Shown: in pieces, positions 46,239 through 56,782 of the stretch
Layout of the letters: the number at the start of each line of letters is the position of its first letter
Numbering within the stretch: the stretch's first letter is position 1
DNA from: Panaeolus papilionaceus
Taxonomy: Eukaryota > Basidiomycota > Agaricomycetes > Agaricales
Direction: 5' to 3'
NCBI GenBank assembly: GCA_015501605.1
Contig: JADNRZ010000005.1
Coordinates: 2,516,885-2,580,884, forward strand
DNA length: 64,000 nt
Notes under the pieces: model-generated
The model's database searches: none
Told to the model about the DNA's origin: nothing
Seen by the model: only the letters and a program-made list of their open reading frames with translations
Made by a program: the position numbers and the translations under genes

Positions 46239-46487
46239 TCAGAGTTTTGATGACGTGTCAGCCGCGTCGTTGTAGGCAGTGAATACGTTCGCGGTTGTGC
46301 CACTCGCTCGGTCTTGGGTGGTATGCATGCATTCTGGGCACTTTCCGGGAGGCATAGACACTGTCGGTCAACTAAGGAAGCAAGACAATATGAGTGGGTG
46401 AGAGAACAAGGGTAGGGGATAAAGTAGACTGGTTGCGACGGGAAAGACGACTTGGTGGTTGCAGTTGTAGCTGACGACGTTGGACAT
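46239..46487 (-). CDS. Possible small Cys-containing protein, two exons
   Basis: Exon 46487-46430 (MSNVVSYNCNHQVVFPVAT) joins exon 46360-46239 through a 69-base intron to give 59 residues. The product carries YNCNH and KCPECM, a Cys/His plus CxxC arrangement that could bind zinc, as in many tiny agaricomycete zinc-ribbon-like proteins. The donor GTCTAC is unusual. An alternative acceptor ~13 bases earlier would give a different, longer Cys-containing frame, and an unspliced frame (46504-45881) is also open. The reading chosen is the one with the cleanest motif. Confidence is limited. Confidence 0.35.
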
Positions 46488-47758
46488 TGGCTAGTGTCCA
46501 TCACTTAGAATTGCATATGAATAGCGCTATGTCTCTATCATAATCATGGTCGATAATCCCTTATGTTCCATGGCCGCATAACCTGCGCACTATGCACGTC
46601 TGCGTAAAGCCACAGTCAGGAGCTTCAGTCTACCAAAGAAAAAAGAATGAACGTACCTCCTGGTAGGAAATATGCACACCGAAACACGTGGATTTACGCA
46701 AAACTACCGCTATATCCATCCCTCCGTGTTATTACGACAGTATTTTCCAATCCATTCATTCTTCAAAGCAAGGATAAATTCACTCAGGCAAATCCATATT
46801 AAATGACAGATCCAAGGGCCCGTCGTAGGTATGGTGGGATGATAAAGACAGGTGGGGGCGAGATGCTGACTGCACGCAGACTTAAGTCTCAGGCTAGCAA
46901 GGGATAGACGACCGAATGGTATTGTCCTACATAAATACACTGAGAGTGTTGAGAATGAGTCGGTGCAATGAGACCAGAAAAATCGTGCTCACGTACTTGG
47001 ATCTACTTGAAACCAGTCAATGATTCAGTCCATACATGACCTGTATAGGCCCTGGCACTAAGACCGATTTGTGGTAAATAGGCCTACTGATACAACCACC
47101 TAACCCCAAGGTCCCAAACTTCCCCACGCCCCACTGGTGGGCTCAAACGTTGACCTATAATGAATGATGATAAACAGAGGAGCAAAGAAAGACGAAGTGA
47201 AATAAGGCGGTCGCTTAGCGCAGGTGAAAACTTGTGTAAAGCGACGCGACAATGATGGTGGTTTGGGATTAAGCTCAGTTTGATGGACAGACCAGTTCTG
47301 GCAAGCATCACCAAACAATCTCATCTCGCCCAGTCGGACATTTGGTCGATTTGGGTTCGGTGACGATAATTAAATTGGTTTACACTTGTGTTACTAGTGC
47401 TAAACATAATTGGCTTAACATGCATGAAATGCCAGAGAATTTTTAGTGCGACTTAATGATATGGAGAAACGACTCGGTAGTAGTGTTGCTTCGGGGATGG
47501 CGTCATGCAAGTATTGGTTGACATGGTGGAGGGCCCAATGTCCCAGTCCTTTCAGGATATGCTTCTCGGTAAATTGTAACATCTATCATGGAAGATGAGT
47601 TGGTCTAACCTTTAAACTGACATTTGCGTTACGAATGTCATTTTTTCTTAGTTCTATACGCTTTGGGTGATTCAGAGCATCATACACCCTGTCGCAATGT
47701 CATGCTTTTATAACCAAGTCCCCATGTTTTCTTCTTTATTCCCTTCTCTCGCACCACG
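46488..47758. other. 1.3 kb region, nothing supported
   Basis: Small frames on both strands (minus 47084-47314, minus 46710-46940, plus 46647-46802) have no family features. The last ~60 bases hold the tyrosinase leader with a TTTATAA motif at 47706-47712. Confidence 0.4.
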
Positions 47759-49127
47759 ATGCGTTTTGTATTTTGTAGACGCGCCTCCTACATCCTCGCG
47801 CTTACCATCTTTGCTACCTCGATATCAATCGCTCTCTCAGCATCTATCAAACCCCTTGATGATTTCGAGGAGAGCAAGGGAAGATGTACGCATTTAATTT
47901 ATCGTCAAGAATGGTTCGTCTACATTCGTTTTATTTAGTTGAGGGGGTTGATAGCGCCGTTCTTATCTCTTCAGGCGGAGTCTCAGTCGAGAACATCAAC
48001 AAGAGTATATACGAGCTATTAAATGCTCCCATTCGTTGACCAATCGAACATCTTATCACGGGGTGCAGACGCGATTAGACGACTTTCAAGCTGTTCACAT
48101 TTACAACGCCGATGAGGTTCATCACGTTGTGAGCTTTGACGCTTCTCGTCGAGTTGGCAGGACGGAGATGCACTGACTTCACCTTTAGGGACACTTCTTC
48201 CCGTGGCATCGATACTTCCTTAGTTTATACGAGCGTACACTGCGTGAAGAATGTGACTATAAGGGAGCCATTCCGTGCGTACCTTAATCTTGCATACTCA
48301 AGCTATCGATTCTTAGCAGCGTGTGACATCTGCCGCATCAGCTACTGGGACTGGTCTGTAGACGCAGACAAAGGAGGCAGGTAAGCCAATTCATCCTTTA
48401 TCTTATGCAATATGCCGTAGTCTCACAGGTCAACCGTTAAGACTTCTAGACTCCCCAATATTTGATCCAGTAACCGGCTTCGGTGGTGATGGTGTGGAAG
48501 GAACGTATAGCCTGAATTTCACAGATCAAGAGATGGACTTCAATGGTGTGAATCCAGATATGTTTCACGGATGCGTGATGGATGGTCCATTCGCATATCC
48601 AGGGTTCAAAGTGCATCTTGGACCAGGATTCCTTGTTGGCGACCACTGTCTCACTCGAGGCGTTTCTGACTCCATTCAGAAAAAACTGAATTCTAGCATC
48701 GTGGAAAAGGCGCTAATGCAGCCGACGTTTGACAAGTTTCGAGTGGCGTTAGAAGAGGGGAAGGGAGATGGCGCTGAGCATGGTGCGGGTCATTTCGCTG
48801 TTGGTGGGGAGTTTGCGAATCTATATTCGAGTCCTGTTGGTGCGACATTTATTACTTTTGATTTTAGGCTTGCTAACCAGTAACCAAACAACCCTGGCAA
48901 CGATAGAACCGATATTTTTTCTCCATCACGCCAACCTCGATCGGATATGGTGGAAGTGGCAAAGTTTGAATCTGACCCAAAGGATTATCGACGTATCTGG
49001 AAATGATACGCATGGGCATAACGTTTCGCTCAGCTATAGGCTGCCGTTTGGACAGTTCAACGACAACCCACCCATCAGCGAGGTGATGGACGTTAACGAG
49101 TACCCGTTGTGTTATGATTATTTGTGA
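47759..49127 (+). CDS. Tyrosinase (type 3 copper domain protein)
   Basis: Six exons (47759-47913, 47975-48128, 48189-48274, 48342-48380, 48442-48839, 48907-49127) join to 350 residues. A hydrophobic N-terminus (about 9-28) is probably a signal peptide or anchor. Cu-A ligands are His93 (RLDDFQAVH), His101/102 and His110 (GHFFPWHRYFL). Cu-B ligands are His258 and His262 (EHGAGH) and His284/285 (FFLHHANLDRIWW). PYWDWSVDA and SPIFDPVTGFGG are standard. It oxidises mono- or diphenols to quinones, leading to melanin or cross-linking. It has only the short tail typical of the secreted single-domain forms and no lid domain. The exon-5 acceptor is AAG. A TTTATAA lies ~50 bases upstream. It is convergent with the next gene. 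Confidence 0.88.
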
Positions 49128-49408
49128 GACGAAATAAAATGACTTTCGTCGTGGTATGAGTACTGGTCGGAATCCGGAACCTATGATCTCCGAAAGGAAT
49201 GAGTGTATCGTGCTAAGGAACAAGCGCTCTACTCTCTCATTTACGTTCGATGAACTTGAAATATGTGCATCTTGCCACAGACTGTGATAGTCTGATGGGT
49301 TGTAATCAAACATGTCTAAGCTAGTGGTGGATTGAAGCATTCCATGATGTTCATCGCGTCGAAAAATTGCCATGAGAGGCGGTGTGAGAGGCGGGTAGAA
49401 TTCTCCCT

Positions 49409-50616
49409 CTAAGACGATGTGTAATACAGCCGCTGTTATTGAGTGTCGTGAGTAACAACCAAATATAAGCATAATTCAATATTATACGTACAATTTGCTC
49501 AAATCCGCCTGGAAGGTTACCGTTGGCCGAAATGTACAGGCCTGCGTTGGGGCCTGAGTCCCCGTAATGATAGATGTATGCGTCTACCTGACTTCCATTG
49601 GGGTTTGTCCACCAGACTAAACCCGCCTTAGTCAAAGACCCCTCAGATATCTGCAAGAAAGCTTAAATACGCACCTGTAAACTCTCCACTTCCGGTATTG
49701 TACTTCCAGATAAATGACTCGGAACCCTACAGCCGAATGTCAGAAAAGAGGATATATGGCAACTAAAAACTTACTCCTGATCCGCCGGAGTTACCGACAT
49801 TATGAGGGGTAGACGGAAGTTGGGATTATGCCAAATACCATAGCGGCCTATGAGATGTAGACTACCCACCAGACATGGTAGCGACCAGATTGTTACGATT
49901 ATTATTATTCCTATGGAGGTTTTTAGTATGTTAAGGTGAAGACGTGGAGGGGAGAGATGGATGACACACCACTGCAAGGTGGAGCCGGATGCCCCAAGAT
50001 AAGGAAACATGGGTGTGCTCTGTCGATAACTACATATATCAGTGGACGAACCGAGGCCGTGAACGAATATGTTACCGTTGTGATGCTTATTTGAATGAGG
50101 GTGTTCGCATCGATGTACGTGAAAGATGCAGGAGCACGGTTCGGCGTTGACGTGGTTAATGTTGCCCTGCGAATGAAACGGGACAATACTCCACTCAGTG
50201 TCTGTCTTCGTCTTCAAAAGTGGCTACATCTTACCTGCTGCTGGTGTGAAGGTCCTTCCTAACCCAACCCAGACTTGCAGCATTTGATGCCTTATAGATA
50301 TGAAGGAAGCCCGAGTAGCTATTGGGTAGCAGTATCAGTGTCAAAGTGGTGATGGTCAAGACATAATCGTACGCCACGGGAGAGGGTGCAGAACAGGGAG
50401 CAATCCTTGAGGGATCGAAAACGCGGTTGAGTGATAGGGCTGAAGACCGGCTGCCATACACGTCGCATTGGTGCTGTACTCGAGCGCCGCGGCACGGGAT
50501 GAAGCTAACGAAGAACGCTTGCCGGCGAGAGAGAAAGAAGGTTTGGCTGTGGCTCCATGAAGGAGAAAAGTCAAAACAAATAAAAGAAAGGCGTGGAAAG
50601 CAGCACGAGAGACCAT
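49409..50616 (-). pseudogene. Decaying paralogue of the secreted nine-exon protein
   Basis: Same exon order as 8389-9664. Exon 1 is 50616-50378 (signal peptide, ATCMAAGLQP) and exon 2 starts at 50318 (YSGFLHIYK-LGWVRK). Further exons encode FTYIDANTLIQISI, MFPYLGASGSTLQW, SESFIWKYNTGSGEFT, GLVWWTNPNGSQVDAYIYHY with GLYISANGN, and a short end at 49409. In exon 1 the stretch after GLQP is read one frame off relative to the paralogue (the old RVFDPSR wording survives in another frame) and frame is restored before exon 2. The exon before VGNSGGSG has an in-frame TAA at about 49830 and no clean acceptor, so the gene is probably broken. A TATA-like motif lies near 50676. Confidence 0.65.
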
Positions 50617-50939
50617 GTTGTGAATGAGGGAATTGGAAGAAAGAAAGGAACGAAATGGTAAAACTCCTCTACAGGTTTATATCGCGCGACTCGGATGTAC
50701 GTCTCCCCGACGTGAAAAACCGTAATCAGGTACCACCAGTCACCAAGACAGGGGGTTCTGTCGTCGATCCCGGCACATTTTTTGCTGAACAAGTTTGATG
50801 TTATTGTGGGTACTTGCATTGTCAATCTCAGTGTTGTTCATATCGGAACTCAGGAATGAGGCTATTGACATGGAAATTTCCTGAAGTGTCAATAAACAAC
50901 CTTTCTGGACCGTTTTAAGGCAGAGAAATGATGTGCAGG
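50617..50939. other. Promoter region and spacer
   Basis: Holds an ATATAAA motif (50676-50682, minus strand) for the 49409-50616 locus. No other feature seen. Confidence 0.35.
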
Positions 50940-51956
50940 TTTAAGGGCATAGGTAAAACACCGTGCAAAGCCGCGCACGGCCGTGCGCGACCGTGCATTA
51001 CCGTGTAAGGTCATAGTAAAGCCGTGCAGAGCCGTTTGGGGCCGTGAGCGAGCCGTGCACAACCGTGCGTGAACCGTGTATGTACCATGCATAACCGTGC
51101 GCGAAATTTAGTGGAGTTCCTGTGAACGAGAAATACCGCAATGCCGTGTAAGTCGACAATCACTTCGATTGTTGATGTGGATGTGAAACTACATACTCAA
51201 TGACCGATGTGAGCATTGTGAGGTCACTGTCACTGTGGCCGCTCTGAGGGTGCATGTGGGTGTTTCCTTAGTTGACGAGGCCTTCTTAATGATAGAATAA
51301 ATCTCAAACTGAAGCAAATGAAGCTTCCTAAGACTGAGACGAATTACTCAGGTTCCACAGTTCAAAATCATAAAGTAACCTGGTCTATTTCGCAAAGCCG
51401 AAGTACAAAGCGAAATAGCTAAACTACTGACTATGGGGGTTCAAAACCAAAATAGGAAAGCGCCAAGGTACATAAAAAATTGTTCGAAATACAAGAAACA
51501 ACCTGAAATGATCATAGGCAGAGGGGAGAGACAGGATTTGAGCAACAAAAGGGGGAGAAGTGATGAGTAGAATAATGAAATAAATGAGTTAAAATGCCTG
51601 GCAAGTACCGTGTAGTGTACCGTGAGTGACGTGCCACTGCCGTGCTGAAAACGCTGAAAACCGTGCAAAGACGTGAAGAGCCATGCAAGGACGTGCAAAG
51701 CCGTGCAAAGCCGTGTCCCTGCCGTGGTCAACCGTGATGAGCCGTGTCCCTACTGTGTCCCAGACATACAGAGCCGTCGAAAGCTGTGTAAAATAGTCAC
51801 TCCAATAGTGTGCCAGTTATTGATTCACTACTGTGCTACTGTGTGCTCAAGTGAAGAGCCGTTCAAAGCCCTACAAAGCCATGAAATTCGCTGTGGGACA
51901 TGGTAGTGATTTCACGGCAGCACACGGCAGCGCACGGCTTTGCACGGCGTTTTCTA
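50940..51956. repeat. Short-repeat clusters of GCCGTGC (probable non-autonomous element)
   Basis: Two clusters of a degenerate 10-12-base repeat, core GCCGTGCAAA, occupy ~50965-51110 and ~51600-51760. An inverted run (CACGGCAGCGCACGGCTTTG) at ~51912-51950 closes the region. Between them lies ~480 bases of unrelated AT-rich sequence. Multiple sub-terminal short repeats of this kind are typical of hAT- or MULE-like DNA transposons, but no clear terminal inverted repeat or target duplication was found, so the outer borders are approximate. No coding sequence. Confidence 0.5.
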
Positions 51957-52109
51957 GTTGCCCCAGTTTTAATAGTCAGTTTACTTAGGGTCTGCTCAAC
52001 ATGGATATCGTCGTGACGAATTGGTGTTGTACATTACGAACAGATATAGAAACATTGGCACAATCCTAGCGGACTAATCCACTAGGGTAGAACGAGATTC
52101 CGCCATGAA

Positions 52110-53342
52110 CTAGTACAATCTCTGGTTCTCTTGAAGGTCGACGATTACGGAATTTTCAGAAAGCCATGGATCCACGCGCCACTTGTCCGGAAAATCGTTA
52201 CAGAGGTAAATAAACGGCTTGCCCCAGCTAAACGTCATGAGCGGAAGATATTTTCCCGAGATAGTGGCTACATCCTGACTAGCGAAGAACGCTTTGAGAG
52301 CTGTGATCACCCATTGACCCCCAATTTTGTGGTTCGGGATATCAGACACGACAAGGTATGACGTGTCTGCATGTAGAAGGGAGAGGTCAAAACCTGTCTC
52401 CATATATGCCACGCCCTCATCTAGGGACCGCGCCCATTGGGATTTTCCAAGTCTGCTTGGGCCGACGAGGATGAGGGACTTGGGGCGGTCAATTTTGGTG
52501 AACTCGTTGTTACGCCAGTCAACCAAAGCCTGTGGAAGATTTATGTCAAGGAATTGAAAGCGAGAGCGCATTTGGAGAGGCTTTGAACGTGGGTCATTTG
52601 CGAAATGACCACGGAGAAAGGCTTCGATGTTGATGTAACATTTGATGTAGTCTCTGTGAGGAATAAGGCGTTAGCGTTGAATATGTTGCTGAAGGACCAG
52701 GTATCATACTTGGGAGAACCATTTATGATAATCTCCCTGGCTTCCTCCATTGTGACCGCCCCGATGGCCTGTGCCCAGAATGCGAGTTTTTCGTCGCCAG
52801 CTCCAGTCGTCTCAGGAGGTACCATGGGACCGTGGATGTCTCCACCCTTGGTGACGTGGTCATAAACGCGTTTGAGACTCCGTGTACCGGGTCGTATGGA
52901 TTTTATGTTGGGATGAACGCCTGCAACGTCAAAAATATCGCGTTGCCTGCCACGTAGACGAACGTGAAAAACAACTAGCAGGTAGTAGCGAAGAGCTGAG
53001 CCTGAGGAGTTGTTCACATTCAAAAACCGTTTATGGCGCGGTAAAAAACAAAAGGAAACACGTACCACCATGCGCGTTGTTCTCTCTCCCAATTTTCCAA
53101 GAAGTCAAGTTTGCCCATTGTTGAACCGCGAACTCGAGCTCAGCAAGGGCAAGGTCTTCGCATTCCGTGTAGGTGAGGAGGAACCTCAAACCGTTGAATC
53201 GGAATCCAGTGGGACGACCCTCGAGGTTGTCTGCAACAGCGAGAATATTGGCGTCTGGGTTGTCCTCACTGAGAGTGGGAGACAACGATGAGCGAGGAGT
53301 AACCAAGGGCGAAGAACGAGTAGGGGAACGAGAGGGTGGCAT
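52110..53342 (-). CDS. Endogenous CRESS-DNA-virus-like (geminivirus-type) Rep
   Basis: Three open stretches on the minus strand carry the Rep domains in order. The first (53342-53066) has rolling-circle motif I (LLTYTE). The second (from ~52978) has motif II (FHVRLRG, ~52955) and motif III (YDHVTKGG, ~52850). The last (to 52110) has a superfamily 3 helicase with Walker A GPSRLGKS (~52450), Walker B VVSDI (~52345) and motif C LCND (~52190). The gaps look like two small introns, implying adaptation to a fungal genome. Integrated geminivirus/genomovirus-like Reps are known in several fungi. No coat protein or origin hairpin is visible nearby. Whether the frame is intact after splicing was not established. 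Confidence 0.8.
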
Positions 53343-55155
53343 GATTGTGAATCTTGGATTTAAGGGTAAGCAAATGCGTTGGGGAGGTGATAAGGAGTGC
53401 ACTTTGGGAGGGCTTCCTCTGTCCCAGATCTGATACTAGGAAAACTGGACTTCTAAGAGTGACTAGCCCTAGACCCAATTTATAGGCTTGCGTGCCCAGC
53501 CAATAGAATTGTCCAGTTTGGGTCTGTGACGGTTGTTGGTTTGTGAGACGTGACGCAAACATGCCTTCCGCACAACCTTCTTCCTTCGCTGACCACTACG
53601 TGGTTTTTATGAGAATTAATCTACATCCTGAACTTGTAAATTCAATGTATTTTATAGTTGGAAAAAATTTAGACAATTCTCTGGTGAAGAAGTGATGGTT
53701 TAGTAATGGTCTGGGTTGTCCCCGTCTCATTGTTTGCCCTTGAAATCCAGCTGCTCCCCGTTCAATGCACCTAGTAAGGTCCAAAATTGTAATATATTCA
53801 ACAACTAGAGATAGAATCAAGTGATATTTTAAAGTGTTTCATTAGGGTGAACTCAGTTAACTATCCGGCTTTCAAAACGAAGTTCCGGCACTGGCATTCC
53901 ATCCGGTTTCAATCTAGTTTGCTAACACCTTTCATGATGTTCGATTCACATACTCATAGTAAACGTACTAATCGTCGACCCTGAGATGTGAGCTGAAGGA
54001 CCTGCCGACGTATAGCAAAGAAATCAGGGATCGGTGAATCGTCCTGAAGGAGCGAGGCGTAACTCAAAGGACAAATCAAGCACACTTAAAGACGAGGACT
54101 CGAGGTTGAATGGCATCACATGATCTTGATTTCATGTATCTGAATAGAGCGCGAGCTAAACTTTCTGTGCTGTGGCATAGAGAGGACGGGTTTTGCGTGG
54201 TGAAGGTCTTACGACGTGGAGAACTTTTAGAAATCATTGAAAGCGCTATCAACAACAGGACTATCTAAGAATCACTTTATGTATCAAGCTAGTTTCCGTT
54301 GCATCTTGCGACCATTTAAGATGTGTTCTCGTTCATCATCTCGATCTCTTTCGCTACTCCCATTTGCCTTCGGTCGCATTTCCAGTTTGTCTTGTGGACA
54401 GAATTAGAAAAATATGCATTATGCAAAAATAATCAACGAAGAAGCACTCATTATCGATAACCACAGGAGTAATGGTGAGCAAAAGTCTACGTTTTAGAGC
54501 AACAGATTGTTGCGTGCACCTAGGAATGTGAACTTATCATGAGCCGATTTGCTCGTGGGTCGTGTATGCAGCCTGGATATGTAGGTATGCTGAATCAACG
54601 TTCAAACATTCCCTGCTATGCGTCAAGGAGGAGGGCGTCGGAGTGTGGTCAAGCTGATATGTAGATACCTTACATTGCAGACCCTGACTATCGATTTACG
54701 CGATTTAGGCCTTTGAGCGTGAAGTTCTACACGTTCAGAGACAAGTTGCAAGTCAGATCTGGAGAACATCATAGAGGACGTGGGGTTGGTCAGAGCCAAG
54801 CGAAGGCGTGGTGGCTAAAACCTAATGCAACAACGTGGACAGCGACAACCTCTAAGTCCTAGGAGTTTCAACCAACAGAAAATAAACGGGAATAAATTGC
54901 TATGACGATGAACGATTATCACGGGCGAATATTGAGTGCATTGAAATCCGGAGACGAAGGAGGTATCTAGAGATGGACGAGTACGAAATCGCTCATTTAA
55001 ATAAATAGTGGGAGTAAAATGGAATCGTGTGGGTTGAACTGAGGTATATGAGCTAATAAGCCCGCGTCGACATGTCGCTAGAGGTACAAAGATTAGGAAG
55101 TTAGATGATTACACTGACAGGGAAGGAGAAATGCGAGCACGACGTACAAGGAAAG
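53343..55155. other. 1.8 kb region, mostly empty
   Basis: Stops in all frames are dense. No geminiviral TAATATTAC nonanucleotide or capsid gene was found next to the Rep. Apart from the 52-codon frame at 54110 (listed separately) nothing is supported. Confidence 0.4.
54110..54268 (+). CDS. Possible 52-residue ORF or exon
   Basis: A short frame with strongly protein-like wording: MASHDLDFMYLNRARAKLSV then LWHREDGFCVVKVLRRGELL and EIIESAINNRTI. The predicted product would be helical and basic. No signal peptide or family is recognised. It may be a fragment of a larger, decayed gene. Confidence 0.25.
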   Translation: MASHDLDFMYLNRARAKLSVLWHREDGFCVVKVLRRGELLEIIESAINNRTI

Positions 55156-55665
55156 CTATGAGTTATTTATCAAACCGTATGGTGCCACGTTGTGATCGCG
55201 TTGGTAAAAGAGCAGAGGTAGATGACGATAGCAACGGTGGCACAATTCTGGGAGTTGAAGTTGAGGAAACGCATTGTAGTATTGTAGTGAGACGGGTATG
55301 TGGAGATGTGCACAGGAAATGACGTGGTAATGTGAACGCAGAGGGACGACGAGCTCGCTGATCTGAGCATCAGCGGAAGTTCCTCGCGTTCCACTTGCTA
55401 ATTGTCTTGAGACCTCCCAGGTTATAGCACGAATGGCATGGGGAATTGGAACGCGCAAGAAAACGAGATCTAAAGAAATGGGGGATGGAAGCGGATAAAA
55501 AATGTTGTGCGCGACCGAGTGTGAATCAGGACTGAACATTAGGTGCTTGCAATGATATATGAGAGGATAACACAACGAATTGCATGCGGCGAGAGTTGTT
55601 TCCCTGAGGGGAGGAAGACGCGTTCTCAGTATAAGAATATGGCAAGGTACTGTCTGTGATACCAT
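55156..55665 (-). other. 169-codon open frame, unrecognised
   Basis: The longest unexplained open frame in the window. Composition is Leu/Pro/His-rich without a domain. An alternative minus frame inside it (ATG at ~55271, ending 55170) reads like a short signal peptide (MRFLNFNSQNCATVAIVIYL). Neither is convincing. It could be chance in DNA with few stops. Confidence 0.2.
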
Positions 55666-56107
55666 AAGACCAACAAGGCTCAGGAACAGACACGTACGCG
55701 TAAAACATGGTAGGATAGTCTAAACAGAGCACTGCCCAAGCGTTGTGATGCAACCTGTTCTCAATGTCCACACAACATCCGTGGTTTAGCCCCAGTAGAA
55801 TAGCCGAGGTATGGGTTGAATTGATAGATACATATCAGGCAGCTCTGGTTGGTGTCGTGATGGATTGATGGATACGGGGAAATTTTCGGATTTCAAACGG
55901 GATGTCGTGTAGAATGTTCATGTATAATGCAGTCCATGTAATAATAAAGAAATGGTGTATGTGATATATATTATGAACGACGAACTGGTGACAGAGAAAA
56001 AGTGAGTGACTTGAAAGACGAAAAAAGAAACGAGGGACGTACCATGAGGCGGATATATAAAGCACTCTATCCAAGCCCAACCCCTCCGCTTTCTCCGTTT
56101 CTCTACT
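55666..56107. other. Spacer downstream of the GPI-protein gene
   Basis: No gene recognised; presumably includes the terminator of the gene at 56108-56782. Confidence 0.35.
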
Positions 56108-56782
56108 CTAAGACAAGAGTGACACGCCAACACCGAAGCCAAGAACAGCAGTGGAGACACCAATGAGGAGGGCGGTGACGCCGCTACCAGCAGCGCCGCC
56201 GGTTCCACCATTTCCACCACTACCTGGACGACCGGTGTTAGTGCTGCCGGGAGCACCGCTGCCACCTGTGGGGGGCAGAGGGGCACCAGTTTCTTGAACA
56301 TTGAGAGTGCACATGGCGACTGGGGTGACGAGGTTGCAGACGCCTGAGTAGGTTGCGGTGGGGTTGGCTTGGTCGATGTAGATCATGGATGCGGCGTTGC
56401 CATTCTTGATGAGGGTGGCTGATTGAAGAAATAGATAGGCAAAGGAAAGAAAAAGGGGAGAAAAGGAGAGGGGGAATGGTTAGTAGTGATAATGAGACAT
56501 GTGGGTAACAACGTACCTGGTCCAGGTGCAACGCGGACGGAACGTGGTCCATCGATCAGAGCATAGGTCGTAGCACCTCCTGATGAGCCGAGAACGGAAG
56601 CTGAGACTGGTTCACCAGCTGCATAGTCAAAAGGAACGTAAATAGGGCCTTGAGCACCATCCTGAGCGTGGACAGCGACTGCGGAGTCATGAGCAACAAA
56701 GGATTGACGATTTTTAATGATACGCACTAGGCAATAGGAGTGCTGATGCAGCGACAGCGAGCATGGCTTTGACGAACATCAT
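56108..56782 (-). CDS. GPI-anchored cell-surface protein, three exons
   Basis: Exons 56782-56728, 56678-56517 and 56418-56108 join to 175 residues. It has a signal peptide (MMFVKAMLAVAASALLLP, cleaved after about VHA) and a ~110-residue ectodomain with strands like YVPFDYAAGEPVSASVLG and two Cys (YSGVCNLVTPVAMCTLNV). A Gly/Ser/Thr/Asn linker follows, then a C-terminal hydrophobic tail preceded by small residues (GGAAGSG then VTALLIGVSTAVLGFGVGV). That arrangement is the classical GPI-attachment signal. It probably sits on the wall or plasma membrane. Family not recognised beyond this architecture. Two nested ATGs open the frame; the first is used. Confidence 0.8.

Noticed and set aside
45881..46504. 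207-codon minus frame
   Set aside because: No domain logic; part of it makes better sense when spliced into the small CxxC protein, and the rest runs through the promoter side of the surface-protein gene.
46647..46802. 51-residue plus frame starting MNVPPGRKYAHRNTWIY
   Set aside because: Some protein-like character but no splice, family or neighbour support; equally likely by chance.
48873..49472. 199-codon minus-strand open frame
   Set aside because: It runs antisense through the last tyrosinase exon (FFLHHANLDR), which is clearly the real coding sense.
51673..52557. Plus-strand frames opposite the Rep and in the GCCGTGC clusters
   Set aside because: Antisense shadows of the Rep helicase or translated short repeats.
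53400..53860. Possible viral origin (TAATATTAC-type hairpin) beside the Rep
   Set aside because: Only GTAATATATTC without flanking stem was seen; not a valid nonanucleotide origin.
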